Of a stretch of 30,534 nt of DNA, positions 20,199 to 28,020 are shown one piece after another; positions within the stretch are counted from its first letter, which is position 1; each line of letters opens with the position of its first letter. Location of the stretch: the NCBI GenBank assembly GCA_003153935.1, contig PMCA01000016.1, positions 1 to 30,534 on the forward strand. The letters are read 5' to 3'. Below the pieces are notes generated by a model. That model was given only the letters and a program-made list of their open reading frames with translations, did no database searches and was not told the origin of the DNA. Source of the DNA: Elusimicrobiota bacterium (GTDB lineage: Bacteria > CAYTYR01 > UBA6262). A program made the position numbers and the translations under genes.

Positions 20199-20938
20199 TT
20201 ATTCCCCCTGTTTAAATCCATACCTATTAATTCGGCAGAGATGGAACCCACCGCTATCTTTGATCTCAATAGTACGGGTATCCGTCGGCGATCATCAGTA
20301 AGGTATACGAACAGGCGGCCTTTATTCATGAAAATACCGGCCTGCATCAATTTCGGCTCGACCACAATGGTATCAAATTCACCAGCGGCCACTTTTATCT
20401 TTTCTCGCCGCACTACTTTTACTACCAGCTGGTAATTCTTCTTGTTATTGCACGAAGGTACAGTTAATTCTTTGCCTATTTGCAGGTCCAGTATCCGTAC
20501 ATAATAAAGAGCAGCCAGGACATCCACGGTCCCGGTAACCATATCGATCTCTTCCCCGTTGGGATAGATGGACTTACCGGCGGTCTGGTTGAATATCACT
20601 TCTTCCTGATCGCGATATTTGCCTTCGTTCAGATCCTTAATAAACTTCAAACTGCAGAACGGTTCCCGGGAAACGATCGATTCGTTCTTATCCCTGACCT
20701 TGTACAAGGCGTCCATGAACTTGTTTGTTCGGGCGGTAGAAATGATATGATAGACTTTCTGGTCATTCCAGATCTCCGGTTGGACACTAAGGTCAGCGTA
20801 CCCGGCAGTTATAAAACCCCACTTTATGGCGTAATTAAGCATCTCGCCATCCCCGAAAGGCACAGGATCCTGGGCTCGCAGTGTCGCTGGTAAAATAATA
20901 AACGTTATGGCGATTATAAATAAAGTTAATCTGGACAT
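20195..20938 (-). CDS. DUF3108 family secreted protein
   Basis: 247 residues with an N-terminal signal peptide (hydrophobic to about residue 18, likely cleaved after LRA). The mature part begins PFGDGEMLNYAIKWGFITAGYADL, which is the characteristic opening of DUF3108 proteins, and continues as predicted beta-strands (KNESIVSREPFCSLKF, then LFVYLTDDRRRIPVLLRSKI near the end). DUF3108 proteins are periplasmic or outer-membrane-associated and of undetermined function. It shares one base with the stop of the preceding methyltransferase gene (TGATG) and four with the following gene. Its location fits a role in envelope biogenesis, which is inference. Confidence 0.8.
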   Translation of the reverse strand: MSRLTLFIIAITFIILPATLRAQDPVPFGDGEMLNYAIKWGFITAGYADLSVQPEIWNDQKVYHIISTARTNKFMDALYKVRDKNESIVSREPFCSLKFIKDLNEGKYRDQEEVIFNQTAGKSIYPNGEEIDMVTGTVDVLAALYYVRILDLQIGKELTVPSCNNKKNYQLVVKVVRREKIKVAAGEFDTIVVEPKLMQAGIFMNKGRLFVYLTDDRRRIPVLLRSKIAVGSISAELIGMDLNRGNK

Positions 20939-21546
20939 CAGTTTAATATGTTCTTAACAGGAGTGGCAGCGTTATACACGAACAGGAACCTGATGATCAT
21001 ATAAGCGGCCAGCAGTATCACTCCGCTGGCGGCCTGATATTCCTTGTTTTGCTTTACCTGCTGCCAGCTGAATTCGTTAAGCACGTTAGAAGCATAACCC
21101 TTGGGTGAAGGAACAAAAATGGGTACCGCCTGTTTATAATTGGCAAACTCAGCTCCGAATTTCTCCTGCAAAATATTTTCCTCGCTACGGATGGTATGGG
21201 TAAATACCAGGACGAACAGCAGCATAAAAGCTATAAGCAACAGCGGTTGTCCGGTGGCGAAACAAAAACCGAACCCGACCAGGAAACTGCCCAGGTAAAG
21301 AGGGTTTCTCGTATAGCTGAACGGACCATTCACCGCCAAGGATTCGTCCTTGTACAAATACCCGCTGGCCCAAACTCTTAAACCCTCCCCTAACATGGCG
21401 ATCTCCAGACCGATGACTAGGTATAAGAGCGCGGTCCGGGATGGCACCTGGTAAGCCGGACGACTGGCCAGATAGATAAAGACCAGACCAAAGATCCAGC
21501 TCAGGAATACCCTGTGCCTGGCCAGTAAATAACGAGTTTTACTCAC
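20938..21546 (-). CDS. Isoprenylcysteine/PEMT-like membrane methyltransferase
   Basis: 202 residues with about four to five hydrophobic segments. The motif NGPFSYTRNPLYLGSFLVGFGF and the downstream SEENILQEKFGAEFANYKQAVP are the signature of the ICMT/phospholipid methyltransferase-like membrane family, whose C-terminal part binds S-adenosylmethionine. Substrate is unknown; in bacteria these proteins occur in lipid and envelope clusters. The start is GTG at 21546 with GGGAGGG 7 nt upstream, after a 22-nt gap from the adenylyltransferase gene. It is coupled to the DUF3108 gene by a one-base overlap. Family call fairly secure; methyl acceptor not known. Confidence 0.82.
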   Translation of the reverse strand: MSKTRYLLARHRVFLSWIFGLVFIYLASRPAYQVPSRTALLYLVIGLEIAMLGEGLRVWASGYLYKDESLAVNGPFSYTRNPLYLGSFLVGFGFCFATGQPLLLIAFMLLFVLVFTHTIRSEENILQEKFGAEFANYKQAVPIFVPSPKGYASNVLNEFSWQQVKQNKEYQAASGVILLAAYMIIRFLFVYNAATPVKNILN

Positions 21547-21568
21547 TATAATTCCCTCCCGTTGATGG

Positions 21569-22057
21569 TTAAATCTTACCCTTATTTTTCTGTAGTATTC
21601 TTTGTATCAGGTCCTTGGTAGCGTGCTCCTTCTTATCGCCGGTGATGGCCACTTTACCGCCGCAAGCTTTTACCGACTCCCTCTCCGGCACGCTTTGCCT
21701 GGTGTAATCGGTGCCCTTCACCTGTATATCGGGACGAAGAGCTTTAATTACATTCTCTACCGTTTTTTCCCTGAATAAAACTACATAATCCACAGCCGCC
21801 AGCGCCGCGACGATTTCCGCTCTGGCCCGGCCGGGCATAATAGGTCTTTTGGCGTCTTTGACCTGTTTGATGGAATGGTCATCGTTTATCGCCACGACCA
21901 GAACATCACCCAGCTTTTTGCCGCCCTCCAGGTACCGGATATGGCCCACATGGAGCAGGTCAAAACAGCCATTGGCCAGCACTATACTTTTATGCTGGTA
22001 TTTTATTAATTTTACTATCTTTTTCAATTGCTGTAAAGACTTTATTTTACTTTTCAC
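21569..22057 (-). CDS. HldE-type heptose-1-phosphate adenylyltransferase domain (RfaE2)
   Basis: 162 residues, the free-standing C-terminal half of HldE. The nucleotidyltransferase signature ANGCFDLLHVGHIRYLEGG is near the N-terminus, followed by AINDDHSIKQVKDAKRPI and RAEIVAALAAVDYVV; VKGTDYT lies further on. It should form ADP-glycero-manno-heptose from the 1-phosphate. I chose the GTG at 22057 because GGAGG lies 5 nt before it and it overlaps the stop of the upstream glycosyltransferase by 4 nt; a GTG 15 nt earlier has no such site. It is separated from both kinase genes, unlike the fused E. coli enzyme. Confidence 0.9.
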   Translation of the reverse strand: MKSKIKSLQQLKKIVKLIKYQHKSIVLANGCFDLLHVGHIRYLEGGKKLGDVLVVAINDDHSIKQVKDAKRPIMPGRARAEIVAALAAVDYVVLFREKTVENVIKALRPDIQVKGTDYTRQSVPERESVKACGGKVAITGDKKEHATKDLIQRILQKNKGKI

Positions 22058-22743
22058 GCCAGCCTCCGCCACAGCTTCAATAATTCGCTAAAAGCCTTGA
22101 AAATCACCTTTAATTTGGCTCCGGTCGGCTCGCCATGTTCCCTGGGCAGGTGCGTCACCCCTACTTCGGCGAAACGGTACCCCAATTTCTTGGCTTTTAT
22201 CAGCATTTCCGCGCTGGCTACCGCCCCATTCGATTCAATCTCGATCCGCGAGAATATCTCCCGGTGGAACATTTTGAACGCGCAATCGATATCCTTAACG
22301 CCCAGGTTGAAAAGGAGATTCACTCCCGCCCGATACAGCCAGGCGTTCAAAACCCGGTACCAGGGATCCTGACGCTCCATCCGGTAACCCAGAACCAAAT
22401 CGTAATTTTCTATCAAGGGCAGGAACTTGGCTATCTCCTCCATATTGAACTGGCCGTCGCCGTCGCTAAAGCACACCAGGTCATACCTGGCGCTGAATAT
22501 TCCCGAGCGCAGGGCGGCGCCGTACCCCAGGTTCTGTTCATGCTTGACCAGCCTGACTTCCGGGTACATAGCGGCTATCTTCGTTACTATCGCCCCGGTC
22601 CGGTCGCGGCTGCCGTCGTCCACCACGATGATCTCGTAATTATCGAACATCCTGCCCAGGACCGACACCGCCCGGGTAACGGTTTTTTCAATATTTTGTT
22701 CCTCATTGTAACAGGGGAAAAATAAGCTTAGTGATTTAGCCAT
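22054..22743 (-). CDS. GT2 family glycosyltransferase (DPM1-like)
   Basis: 229 residues. The nucleotide-binding opening SLFFPCYNEEQNIEKTV, then IIVVDDGSRDRTGAI, LGYGAALRSGIFSA and the DxD-like SDGDGQFNMEE motif identify a GT-A fold family 2 enzyme. The KDIDCAFKMFHREIF segment is typical of the dolichyl/undecaprenyl-phosphate mannosyltransferase subgroup. No membrane anchor follows, so it is cytosolic. It may make a polyprenyl-phosphate sugar donor for the membrane glycosyltransferase encoded immediately upstream at 22748-24853, a common pairing with GT39/ArnT enzymes. Its stop overlaps the next start. Donor and acceptor cannot be read from sequence. Confidence 0.87.
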   Translation of the reverse strand: MAKSLSLFFPCYNEEQNIEKTVTRAVSVLGRMFDNYEIIVVDDGSRDRTGAIVTKIAAMYPEVRLVKHEQNLGYGAALRSGIFSARYDLVCFSDGDGQFNMEEIAKFLPLIENYDLVLGYRMERQDPWYRVLNAWLYRAGVNLLFNLGVKDIDCAFKMFHREIFSRIEIESNGAVASAEMLIKAKKLGYRFAEVGVTHLPREHGEPTGAKLKVIFKAFSELLKLWRRLA

Positions 22744-22747
22744 TTAC

Positions 22748-24853
22748 TTACTCCCCGACCATGATTTTATCGTCCTGCAGTAAAACTTTTCCTATGCCGG
22801 TGTATACCGGCCATTCCGCCGTGGGTACCAGCGCCAGCGGCTTCTCCAGCATCGCGGCGTACAGCCAGTGAGGAATAGTGAACATCCCGACTTTCACTTT
22901 CAGGAATTCCGCGTTCATTTTCCGGTCATCCGCGCTGATTTTGAATTTGAGCCGCAGGTTAATATTCTTATACTTCCCCTCTACATTGGCGATGCCATGC
23001 TGGATGCTGACCAGCGGCGATTGTATTCTTTTAGCCTTATCCGCCAGCAAGTCCTGTAAGCTGTTGGCTTTAACTGTAAATTCAGGGTGGATCTCTTTCA
23101 TGCTATAGATCAGTAGTTTGTTTTTCTCCCAGAACAGGGGCAGATCCATTTCCAGGCCTTTTATTTCCAGCTTCAGATCTTCCAGCCAGATACCTTTGAC
23201 CCTGGCCCTCTTGGCGGTTATGATCACTTTTTCGAACTGTCCGCTCATGGCCTTATTAATATTATCTCCCACTAGTTTAATACGCAGGTCTTGACAGTCC
23301 TCCAGATATTCACTTAAGCTCTTATGAAGCTTGTTCTCCATGGTGAGATATGAAAAACCGGCTACCAATGATCTACTCGGCAGCAGTTGTCTTTTATAAA
23401 CCATTAAGTAGGTATCATCCGGCAAGCCAAACAACCCAATTAATTTAAAGTTATGCGCAAAGCCGCTTTTGGGATCCAGCATTTCCTTACGCGCGTCCGG
23501 CATACCGCCCAAGGTGAAAGCCGGTCCCAGATCCCCGGTCTTAGTTATCACGTAATCCGCGAACTGTCCCAGGTTATTGCCATACCCTTTGAACAGGATA
23601 GGCAACTGATGACTGTCAGCGTAGAACTGCAGGGTTTCGCTGTGCCAGTAGCTATGATTGGCGACCACGCTGACCGAGGTGACCAGTTTGCTTTTAGTCC
23701 GGGTTATCAGGTCAGTAACTTCCTGCTGCTGCCAGTCTTCTGGATGCGGGTTCTGGCAATAGTAGTAACGGGACTGGCCAAAAGAGGTTAGCATGAACTG
23801 GGCAAAACTGAACAGGACCAAAAGGGTTATCAGACCGTTGCGATAAAAACGGTTCTTTATGTTCACCAGCCAGAAACAGGAAATAATGCTGACCGCGGCC
23901 AGAAACGGCAATGTATAGCGGTCGTCCTTATTGCGGACCAGGGTCAATATCAGATACGGTATGACTATCCAAGCCAGTAGTATCTTATCCTGTTTCTTGT
24001 AATTAAGCAGGAATATCACCAGCCCGATAATAAATAATACCAGGTATACCGGCTGGACCTGCAGTAACAGGTTATGGGCGTAGTACCAGAGGCTCTGCCA
24101 GGTCAGGATCGCCGGATCGCCTTCGCTGGCGGCGATAGCGCCGTTCTTGATGGTGTATCTGGCCAGCCTCAATAAATTATATCCGTACCAGGGAGAAGCC
24201 ACGACTAAAGCAACTAACGCGGAGAGGCAGAAATTTCTCTTATTACCGCGCCAGAAACCGTGTACCAGAGGACCTATCAGGAAAAACAGATAGCTCCATT
24301 TCAGGAGCATGCCCAAGCCGAAGATGACGCCAAATAAAAGGCTGGGCGCCAAACGCGTGAACTTGTCACTGCGCAGGTAACAGTAAAATCCCAAAGTGAC
24401 CATACTGGTCAGAGGCAGGTCGATTACATAGGTTCGCGATATGAAGACCAGGAACGGGTACATGGCCACTACCAGGGCGGATAGCAACCCGGTCATAGGG
24501 TTATAAAGTATCTTGCCTATGCCGTACGTCGCCCAAACCAGTATTAGCAGGTATAGCAGGTTTAACAGCAGACCGGAATGCAGCGAAGCGCCCAAAGCCG
24601 CGAAAAATGGCAACGTGGTCAAATGGTACAAGGGCGGATAATATCCCGTGACCGAGATGACCTGCCCGGGCGTATTAGCACCAAAATGCTTTAGCAGGTC
24701 ATAGTACTGCAGTGACAGGTTCAGGTGAACGGCCGAATCCCATGATGGTGGCCGCTGATCCAACCCCAACCATACCAGATTGACGGTGATCAAAAATATC
24801 GATAGCAGTATTAATACCCAGTATTCCCTTTTCAACCTAATCCTCTTTTTCAT
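22748..24853 (-). CDS. GT39/ArnT-like membrane glycosyltransferase with extra C-terminal DUF2993-like domain
   Basis: 701 residues. Residues 1 to about 430 are a polytopic GT-C protein: a first membrane helix at about 11-31, then the loop motif PPSWDSAVHLNLSLQYY with the likely catalytic Asp39, and some ten further hydrophobic segments. Such enzymes use polyprenyl-phosphate sugars to glycosylate lipid A or proteins in the periplasm. Residues of about 503-701 are soluble and resemble DUF2993/LmeA phospholipid-binding domains (DLRIKLVGDNINKAMSGQFE, KGIWLEDLKLEIKGLEMDLP, VKVGMFTIPHWLYAAML). This fusion is unusual. The ATG at 24853 overlaps the upstream kinase stop by 17 nt; a TTG at 24835 behind GAGG is an alternative start. 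The GT39 half is secure, the C-terminal domain assignment tentative. Confidence 0.82.
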   Translation of the reverse strand: MKKRIRLKREYWVLILLSIFLITVNLVWLGLDQRPPSWDSAVHLNLSLQYYDLLKHFGANTPGQVISVTGYYPPLYHLTTLPFFAALGASLHSGLLLNLLYLLILVWATYGIGKILYNPMTGLLSALVVAMYPFLVFISRTYVIDLPLTSMVTLGFYCYLRSDKFTRLAPSLLFGVIFGLGMLLKWSYLFFLIGPLVHGFWRGNKRNFCLSALVALVVASPWYGYNLLRLARYTIKNGAIAASEGDPAILTWQSLWYYAHNLLLQVQPVYLVLFIIGLVIFLLNYKKQDKILLAWIVIPYLILTLVRNKDDRYTLPFLAAVSIISCFWLVNIKNRFYRNGLITLLVLFSFAQFMLTSFGQSRYYYCQNPHPEDWQQQEVTDLITRTKSKLVTSVSVVANHSYWHSETLQFYADSHQLPILFKGYGNNLGQFADYVITKTGDLGPAFTLGGMPDARKEMLDPKSGFAHNFKLIGLFGLPDDTYLMVYKRQLLPSRSLVAGFSYLTMENKLHKSLSEYLEDCQDLRIKLVGDNINKAMSGQFEKVIITAKRARVKGIWLEDLKLEIKGLEMDLPLFWEKNKLLIYSMKEIHPEFTVKANSLQDLLADKAKRIQSPLVSIQHGIANVEGKYKNINLRLKFKISADDRKMNAEFLKVKVGMFTIPHWLYAAMLEKPLALVPTAEWPVYTGIGKVLLQDDKIMVGE

Positions 24854-25841
24854 TATCCAGTTTTTGTTTTATTTCAGGGATGGAAACAACGGCCGTACCG
24901 CGTTTCATCACTGCTACGCCTGCGGCCAGGTTAGCCAGTTCGGCGGCTTCTTTTAAACCCGCTCCTCCAGCCAGGGCCAGGGTAGCGCAGCTGGCCACCG
25001 TATCACCGGCGCCGGTAACATCCACCGCGTCGTCACTGCCGGCGATGTCGATATGGGTTATTTTGCCTTTGGGTTCGAACAGGGTCATGCCGTTGCGGCC
25101 CTGCGTTATCAAAACGCCTTTGCATTTGACTTTGGCCAGTAACCTGGCCCCTACCTCTTTCAGGGCCTTCTCTCCGTCCACTTTCATCCCCACGGCCGGT
25201 GCCGCTTCAGTTTCATTGGGTGTTATCAATGTGGCCCCTTCGTATTTGGTAATATTATAGCGCGAGTCCACCACCAGCGGTTTCTGGTATTTATGGACCA
25301 GGCCCAGCAGGACATCGCGGACTCTTTCGGTTATCAAACCGGCGCCATAGTCGCTGACCAGCACGGCGTCCATATCCGGTATATGCGCGGCCAGAACCCT
25401 GAGCACACGGGCTTCCAGTTCTTTACTAAGGGGCTTATCCGATTCCCGGTCTATACGGACAACCTGCTGACGGGCGGTATGATAGTCTCCGGCCATGATC
25501 CTGGTCTTGGTAACGGTTGGGCTGTCAACATCCACGATCATCCTGGAAGTTACTATTTTCTTATCACGCATGATCTTCAGCATCTGCCGGCCGGCCTTAT
25601 CCTGGCCTATAATTCCTACCGGGAAAACCCTGCCGCCCATGGCGTTGATATTATTCACGGAATTAGCCGCTCCGCCGAGGATTATCTCCTCGGTGTCGTA
25701 TTTCAGGATGATAACCGGCGCTTCCCGCGATACCCGGGAAGTCTTGCCGAAAATATACCGGTCGGCTACCATGTCTCCCAGCACCATTACTTTTTTGTCC
25801 CTGAAATTATTCAGGATCCTTGTCAGCTTTTCTTTATCCAA
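24837..25841 (-). CDS. Second HldE-type PfkB kinase (divergent paralogue)
   Basis: 334-residue PfkB-family kinase of the RfaE1 type: VMVLGDMVADRYIFG, SRVSREAPVIIL, GGAANSVNNINAMGG, VSDYGAGLI and the catalytic VTGAGDTVAS. It departs from the copy at 18267-19253 in the sugar-facing segment (SREAPVIIL for SPEAPVPVV). It may therefore use another sugar phosphate or anomer. I prefer the TTG at 25841: GAGGAG lies 5 nt before it, and 16 residues then precede the KV of the first strand, exactly as in the other kinase. A GTG at 25862, 5 nt after the upstream stop, would add 7 residues. It is followed by the GT39 fusion gene and preceded by a small unknown gene. Confidence 0.85.
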   Translation of the reverse strand: MDKEKLTRILNNFRDKKVMVLGDMVADRYIFGKTSRVSREAPVIILKYDTEEIILGGAANSVNNINAMGGRVFPVGIIGQDKAGRQMLKIMRDKKIVTSRMIVDVDSPTVTKTRIMAGDYHTARQQVVRIDRESDKPLSKELEARVLRVLAAHIPDMDAVLVSDYGAGLITERVRDVLLGLVHKYQKPLVVDSRYNITKYEGATLITPNETEAAPAVGMKVDGEKALKEVGARLLAKVKCKGVLITQGRNGMTLFEPKGKITHIDIAGSDDAVDVTGAGDTVASCATLALAGGAGLKEAAELANLAAGVAVMKRGTAVVSIPEIKQKLDNEKED

Positions 25842-25867
25842 ATTGATCTCCTCGTTTAACACCGTTC

Positions 25868-26101
25868 CTATAGCTCCTTCACAGCTTCCTGTAACAACGG
25901 CAGGATGCCTTGCACTTCTTCTTTGGTCAAACGGCCGAGTTTGGCGAAGGAGAAATTGCCGCCCTCGTCCTGTACCGACCGGGATATCTGTATTTTCTTG
26001 GGACCGTTGTTGTAGGAATAAACGCTAACGGACAGTTTCCCCTTCTCTCCCGCGAATTCTTTCACGAACACTTGCTGGTCTAAACTGCTGTCATAAGCCA
26101 T
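25868..26101 (-). CDS. Small conserved-looking protein, possibly PC4-like
   Basis: 77 residues, ATG at 26101 with AGGAGAGGAAA upstream at a good spacing, so it is likely translated. I do not recognise a named family with certainty. The pattern of beta-strands (KLSVSVYSYNNGPKKIQISRSV) followed by FSFAKLGRLTKEEVQGILPLLQEAVKEL loosely resembles bacterial PC4/p15-like single-stranded-DNA-binding domains. No signal peptide, membrane segment or cysteines are visible. It lies between the ligase-phosphatase fusion and the second heptose kinase, within the same run. Its role is unknown; a nucleic-acid-binding or regulatory function is only a guess. Confidence 0.7.
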   Translation of the reverse strand: MAYDSSLDQQVFVKEFAGEKGKLSVSVYSYNNGPKKIQISRSVQDEGGNFSFAKLGRLTKEEVQGILPLLQEAVKEL

Positions 26102-26144
26102 GTAATTTCCTCTCCTGTTTGTATTTTATTGCTTCTGTTTTATT

Positions 26145-27998
26145 TTATTTCTTTTCCTGTTGGATGATCCATTCAACGGCGTCGTACAGATCCCCGGCGA
26201 CGAAGTCGGGGCCTTTGCTCCACTGGTCTTTTTCGAATTCATAGGCGCCTTTGCCGTAACCGGTCAGGACCAGAATTCCCTTGGCCCCTACCTGGTGCGC
26301 GTATTCCACATCGGAGTATTTATCACCGATAACATAAGACTTGGTCAGGTCCAGCCCGAATTTCTCTTTGGCCTGCAGCATCATGCCCGGCTTGGGCTTA
26401 CGGCAGTCGCAATTATCCTTCGGGTGATGCGGGCAGTAATAGATAGCGTCCAGGAAGGCGCTCTCGGCGGCCAGATTCTCTTCCATCCTTTTATGCACTA
26501 TGCCAACCATCTCTTCCTTGAAATATCCCCGTCCTACTCCGGCCTGGTTGGTTACTACTATGGCCCTGAGCTTATTCTGATTTAGCAACCTGACGGCCTT
26601 AGCGGTTCTTTTTAGCAGGTGAAACCGGTCAACATGGTTGATGTATCCCACTTCCTCGCTCATGGTGCCGTCCCGGTCCATGAAGACGGCCATGTTCGCA
26701 TAGCCACCGGTCTCCGCCAGTCCCTTATGCCGTACCCACATTACCAGAGCCATCATGAAATAAAGCATGGTGATCACAATGCCATCGTTGTAAGTTGTTT
26801 CGGTCAATCCCGCGCCGAGGAATGCCACAACGCTGGTCATCCCGCCCAGAACCACGGCTTTGGCAAAGGTATTGTCTGCAGGTATCAGGCGGACAGTTTT
26901 ATATCCGTAGATGAAGAAAGCAACCGCCAGCCAGATAAAAGCTGCTATGCCCAGCAGTCCCCGCTCCACGGTGATCTGCACCAGGTTGCTGTGCAGTTCG
27001 TTCTCGGTCCCTTTATGGGTCGCTTCCGGGCTCTTATATTGTTCATATATTTCATGAATATTTCCCAGCCCTATCCCCAGTACCGGATTCTCTTTGATCA
27101 TCTGCCAGCCGCTCTGCCACATGAATACCCGTTCCTTGCTGTCATTGTCCTGGCGCCAATTAATGGCTTTGGCGATGCGTTCCTGTATAGTGATACGCTT
27201 TCCCTGCGTTATCCCGGATATCCCCAGAACCAGTAATGGGATGACCACCAGAATAGCTGCTACCAGGGCTATAGCTTTCTTAGAGGGCCGGAAGATCACT
27301 AAACTAAAGATACCTAATATGGCTCCCAGCAATGGCCCGCGGCTATTGGAGAACATCAGACTGATCAGCATTATCAGCGTGGCCAGCCAGAGCCAGATCC
27401 TCTTCTTTTTATCTTTATTGAAAACCGCCAGGCAAAAGATTAAGGTTAAGGTCATCATGACGCATTCGGCAAATGTTAACGGATGGCTCCGGGTACCGAT
27501 AGCCCGTCCGTGATCGAGGGCGATATGTTTCAAAACGCTGTATGGCCAGTTCTGCAGGGCCGGCCAGGGATTATAAACTATCGCGGTATCTACTCGGTTA
27601 ATTCCCAAGACATACTGCGCGATCGCGTATATGCTGACCAGCAGGGAACTGCCAAGGAAAAAATATACCATCTTTTTTAACTGGCTCTCTTCTTTGATGT
27701 TACTTACCAACAGCCAGAAGAACAGTACCAGAGCGATCTGTTTAAGGGCATATATACTATGCATGGGGTCGATGGCCATAATACTGGAGGCGATGGTCAC
27801 TGCCAGCAGCCAGAATATGGGCCGGTCTATATCTGTCTTGACGAAACTGTTCCCGACCACAATGGTCCGGGCCAGCCAGACCAGCAGCAGGAAGATCCAA
27901 ACCGTGTCAGTGGCAGCGATCGATATGGGCAAAACCAGTGCCAATAGCAGGAGCCCGGCCTTGATGATCTTGTCAAATATGGTAATTTGGCTAGTCAT
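26145..27998 (-). CDS. O-antigen ligase/polymerase fused to GmhB heptose-bisphosphate phosphatase
   Basis: 617 residues in one frame. Residues 1 to about 425 are a polytopic Wzy/WaaL-type protein, with about ten hydrophobic segments, the FSNSRGPLLGAILG motif and a periplasmic loop with MWQSGWQMIKENPVLGIGLGN and ENELHSNLVQITVERGLLG. Residues 436-617 are a complete GmhB-type HAD phosphatase: MAVFMDRDGT (Asp441, Asp443), VVTNQAGVGRGYF, the zinc motif YYCPHHPKDNCDCRKPKPG and YVIGDKYSDVEYA. GmhB removes the 7-phosphate from heptose-1,7-bisphosphate in the cytosol. The ATG at 27998 follows GGGAGAATGA. The two activities lie in one polypeptide; an internal ATG at 26693 could also start free GmhB, but no strong ribosome site precedes it. 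Confidence 0.85.
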   Translation of the reverse strand: MTSQITIFDKIIKAGLLLLALVLPISIAATDTVWIFLLLVWLARTIVVGNSFVKTDIDRPIFWLLAVTIASSIMAIDPMHSIYALKQIALVLFFWLLVSNIKEESQLKKMVYFFLGSSLLVSIYAIAQYVLGINRVDTAIVYNPWPALQNWPYSVLKHIALDHGRAIGTRSHPLTFAECVMMTLTLIFCLAVFNKDKKKRIWLWLATLIMLISLMFSNSRGPLLGAILGIFSLVIFRPSKKAIALVAAILVVIPLLVLGISGITQGKRITIQERIAKAINWRQDNDSKERVFMWQSGWQMIKENPVLGIGLGNIHEIYEQYKSPEATHKGTENELHSNLVQITVERGLLGIAAFIWLAVAFFIYGYKTVRLIPADNTFAKAVVLGGMTSVVAFLGAGLTETTYNDGIVITMLYFMMALVMWVRHKGLAETGGYANMAVFMDRDGTMSEEVGYINHVDRFHLLKRTAKAVRLLNQNKLRAIVVTNQAGVGRGYFKEEMVGIVHKRMEENLAAESAFLDAIYYCPHHPKDNCDCRKPKPGMMLQAKEKFGLDLTKSYVIGDKYSDVEYAHQVGAKGILVLTGYGKGAYEFEKDQWSKGPDFVAGDLYDAVEWIIQQEKK

Positions 27999-28020
27999 TC
28001 ATTCTCCCAGATTAGGATCA

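Noticed and set aside
26619-27236. Plus-strand open frame of 205 codons antisense to the ligase-GmhB fusion
   Set aside because: It looks like shadow sequence (biased composition, no domain), while the minus strand encodes conserved motifs.
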